Positions 31,850 to 32,942 of a stretch of DNA of 32,942 nt are shown in pieces. The notes below the pieces were generated by a model. The model searched no databases, was not told where the DNA came from, and saw nothing but the letters and a program-made list of their open reading frames with translations. The translations under genes and the position numbers were made by a program. Position 1 is the stretch's first letter, and each line of letters starts with the position of its first letter. Source of the stretch: Thermodesulfovibrio sp. (GTDB taxonomy: Bacteria; Nitrospirota; Thermodesulfovibrionia; Thermodesulfovibrionales; JdFR-85); NCBI GenBank assembly GCA_027050975.1, contig JALUAR010000252.1, forward strand, positions 1 through 32,942, written 5' to 3'.

Positions 31850-31858
31850 ATTATATCA
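31850..31858 (-). promoter_or_regulatory. Putative extended -10 promoter of mlaE-mlaF
   Basis: TGATATAAT on the minus strand is a consensus extended -10, in the 222-base gap between aroB and mlaE. The rest of the gap shows no ORF or strong terminator that I can support. Confidence 0.45.
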
Positions 31859-31959
31859 CAAAATATACCCGAATCCAGCAGTAAACAAACGAAGGTTGTG
31901 GAGAGGAAAGATGCAATAGCTTTGATGGACAAACCGGGAGGTATCAGGAGGACAAAGGA

Positions 31960-32942
31960 CTATATGTCTGACTCGAGTATATTCTTAAGAATCTCTTCAT
32001 TCACTCCCGGGACTATCCTGACCTTGCCTATCTTTTCTGGAAGGATGAATCTGAGTGTACCGGATATGACCTTTTTGTCTATCCTCATTGCCTTGAGAAG
32101 ATCTGTTGAGTTCAACAATTCCTTAACCCGAACTGGTAGTTTGTACTCTTTCAGGAGAGTTTTTATCTCTGCAGTCTCGTCGTTACTTAGCATATTCATT
32201 TTTGCGGAAAGTGCTGCTTCATAGACCATTCCTATTGCCACGGCCTCTCCGTGGAGATACTCTCTGTAGTTTGTTACAGTTTCTACAGCGTGTCCAACGG
32301 TATGTCCGTAGTTGAGTATGGCTCTGAGGCCTGCCTCTCTCTCGTCTTTTGAGACTACCTCTGCCTTTATCTCGCAGGATCTTCTGATTATTTCAGTAAG
32401 AGGCTCTGGAGAGAGCTTTAATATTCCCTCTCTGTTGTCTTTGAGGTAATAAAAGAAGTCCCTGTCCCAGATAATACCGTATTTGATTACCTCAGCCATT
32501 CCCGCTAGGAACTCCCTCTCCGGCAGGGTTTCTAATGTTTGAACATCAATCCAGACAAGACGGGGTTGATAAAATGTGCCAATCATGTTTTTGCCCAATG
32601 GATGGTTTACTCCTGTTTTTCCGCCTACAGAGCTGTCAACCTGGGAAAGAAGCGTTGTGGGAATCTGAATGAAGGAGATTCCCCTCATATAAACAGATGC
32701 CACAAAGCCTGTTATATCACCTATAACACCACCGCCAAGGGCAAAAATTACAGAGTTCCTGTCAAGCCCTGCCTGCAGGAGTTTGCTGAGGATATGATAT
32801 ACCCAGAAGAGATCCTTGTACTCCTCACCGTCGGGAATAAGGACGGTACAGATATCAAAGCCTGCCTTTTCAATGGAGCCTGTGACCCTCTCTCCGTAAA
32901 GTTCAAAAACTGTTGGATTGCTTATGATGGCACACTTTGGTG
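31960..32942 (-). CDS. aroB: 3-dehydroquinate synthase (AroB), partial at window edge
   Basis: Converts DAHP to 3-dehydroquinate, second step of the shikimate pathway. The frame is open to the window end (326 residues visible; about 25-30 N-terminal residues lie outside). Motifs: NAD-binding GGGVIGDITGFVAS, SVGGKTGVNHPLGKNMIG, and the metal ligands E in GMAEVIKYG, H in LNYGHTVGHAVE and H in YLHGEAV. All catalytic elements visible are intact. It is upstream of mlaEFD on the same strand but separated by 222 bases. Confidence 0.95.
   Translation of the reverse strand, partial: PKCAIISNPTVFELYGERVTGSIEKAGFDICTVLIPDGEEYKDLFWVYHILSKLLQAGLDRNSVIFALGGGVIGDITGFVASVYMRGISFIQIPTTLLSQVDSSVGGKTGVNHPLGKNMIGTFYQPRLVWIDVQTLETLPEREFLAGMAEVIKYGIIWDRDFFYYLKDNREGILKLSPEPLTEIIRRSCEIKAEVVSKDEREAGLRAILNYGHTVGHAVETVTNYREYLHGEAVAIGMVYEAALSAKMNMLSNDETAEIKTLLKEYKLPVRVKELLNSTDLLKAMRIDKKVISGTLRFILPEKIGKVRIVPGVNEEILKNILESDI

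Noticed and set aside
31898-32224. Plus-strand ORF opposite the 3' end of aroB
   Set aside because: Most of it is antisense to well-conserved AroB sequence and its product has no recognisable features.
1-32942. Genome-wide recoding of TGA (for example as Trp)
   Set aside because: Many genes here, including several with GTGA/ATGA overlaps, end at TGA, and TGG is used for Trp.
1-32942. CRISPR arrays, rRNA genes, insertion sequences or prophage genes
   Set aside because: No regularly spaced direct repeats, no rRNA sequence and no transposase, integrase or phage protein recognised.

Overview
The window looks like a chromosomal segment of an anaerobic, Gram-negative-type sulfate/sulfite reducer. 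It carries dsrA-dsrB-dsrD-dsrN (dissimilatory sulfite reductase) and Mla-type outer-membrane lipid transport genes. DsrD beside DsrAB points to a reductive Dsr system. Gene content, moderate GC and the many B12-binding radical SAM and CcsA/ResB-like genes would fit a Nitrospirota (Thermodesulfovibrionia-like) genome, but this placement is an inference; Desulfobacterota or another dsr-bearing phylum is not excluded.

Layout. (1) 1-1683: two tandem MNT nucleotidyltransferase + HEPN gene pairs (type VII toxin-antitoxin type), followed by an SRPBCC-fold gene (1717-2154). (2) 2227-4299, minus strand: a membrane protein with a spermidine-synthase-like core. (3) 4300-4848: a gene-free stretch with two large nested palindromes. 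(4) 4849-18100: a long plus-strand block of membrane and redox genes, nearly all with start/stop overlaps. It begins with a two-permease ABC exporter-type transporter, an FTR1-like/DUF2318 membrane protein and a ResB-like protein. It continues with a B12-binding radical SAM protein, a small membrane protein, a divergent CcsA-like protein, a short ResB-like protein, a 62-residue membrane protein, a TlpA-type thioredoxin, a second radical SAM protein, a second FTR1-like/DUF2318 protein and another ResB-like protein. The thioredoxin gene has an in-frame TGA exactly where the first active-site cysteine belongs, so it is a candidate selenoprotein. The block resembles the Campylobacter p19-associated iron system (Cj1660-Cj1665 type) with one module duplicated and heme-handling-type and radical SAM genes inserted. 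(5) 18194-21913, minus strand: a UvrA-family gene, a lipoyl/octanoyl transferase-family gene and a 44-codon ORF. (6) 21992-26824: a SLOG/TIGR00725-type gene, tRNA-Arg(CCT), then dsrABDN. (7) 27009-32942: a helical-repeat protein converging on glgC, then mlaD, mlaF, mlaE and a partial aroB on the minus strand.

The most notable observations are the likely selenocysteine thioredoxin (13842-14390), the duplicated DUF2318/ResB module block that surrounds it, the CcsA homologue that has lost one expected heme-ligand histidine and the WWD aspartate, and three nested intergenic palindromes (4395-4542, 4589-4723, 10231-10381). All calls come from reading the sequence; no database search was possible.
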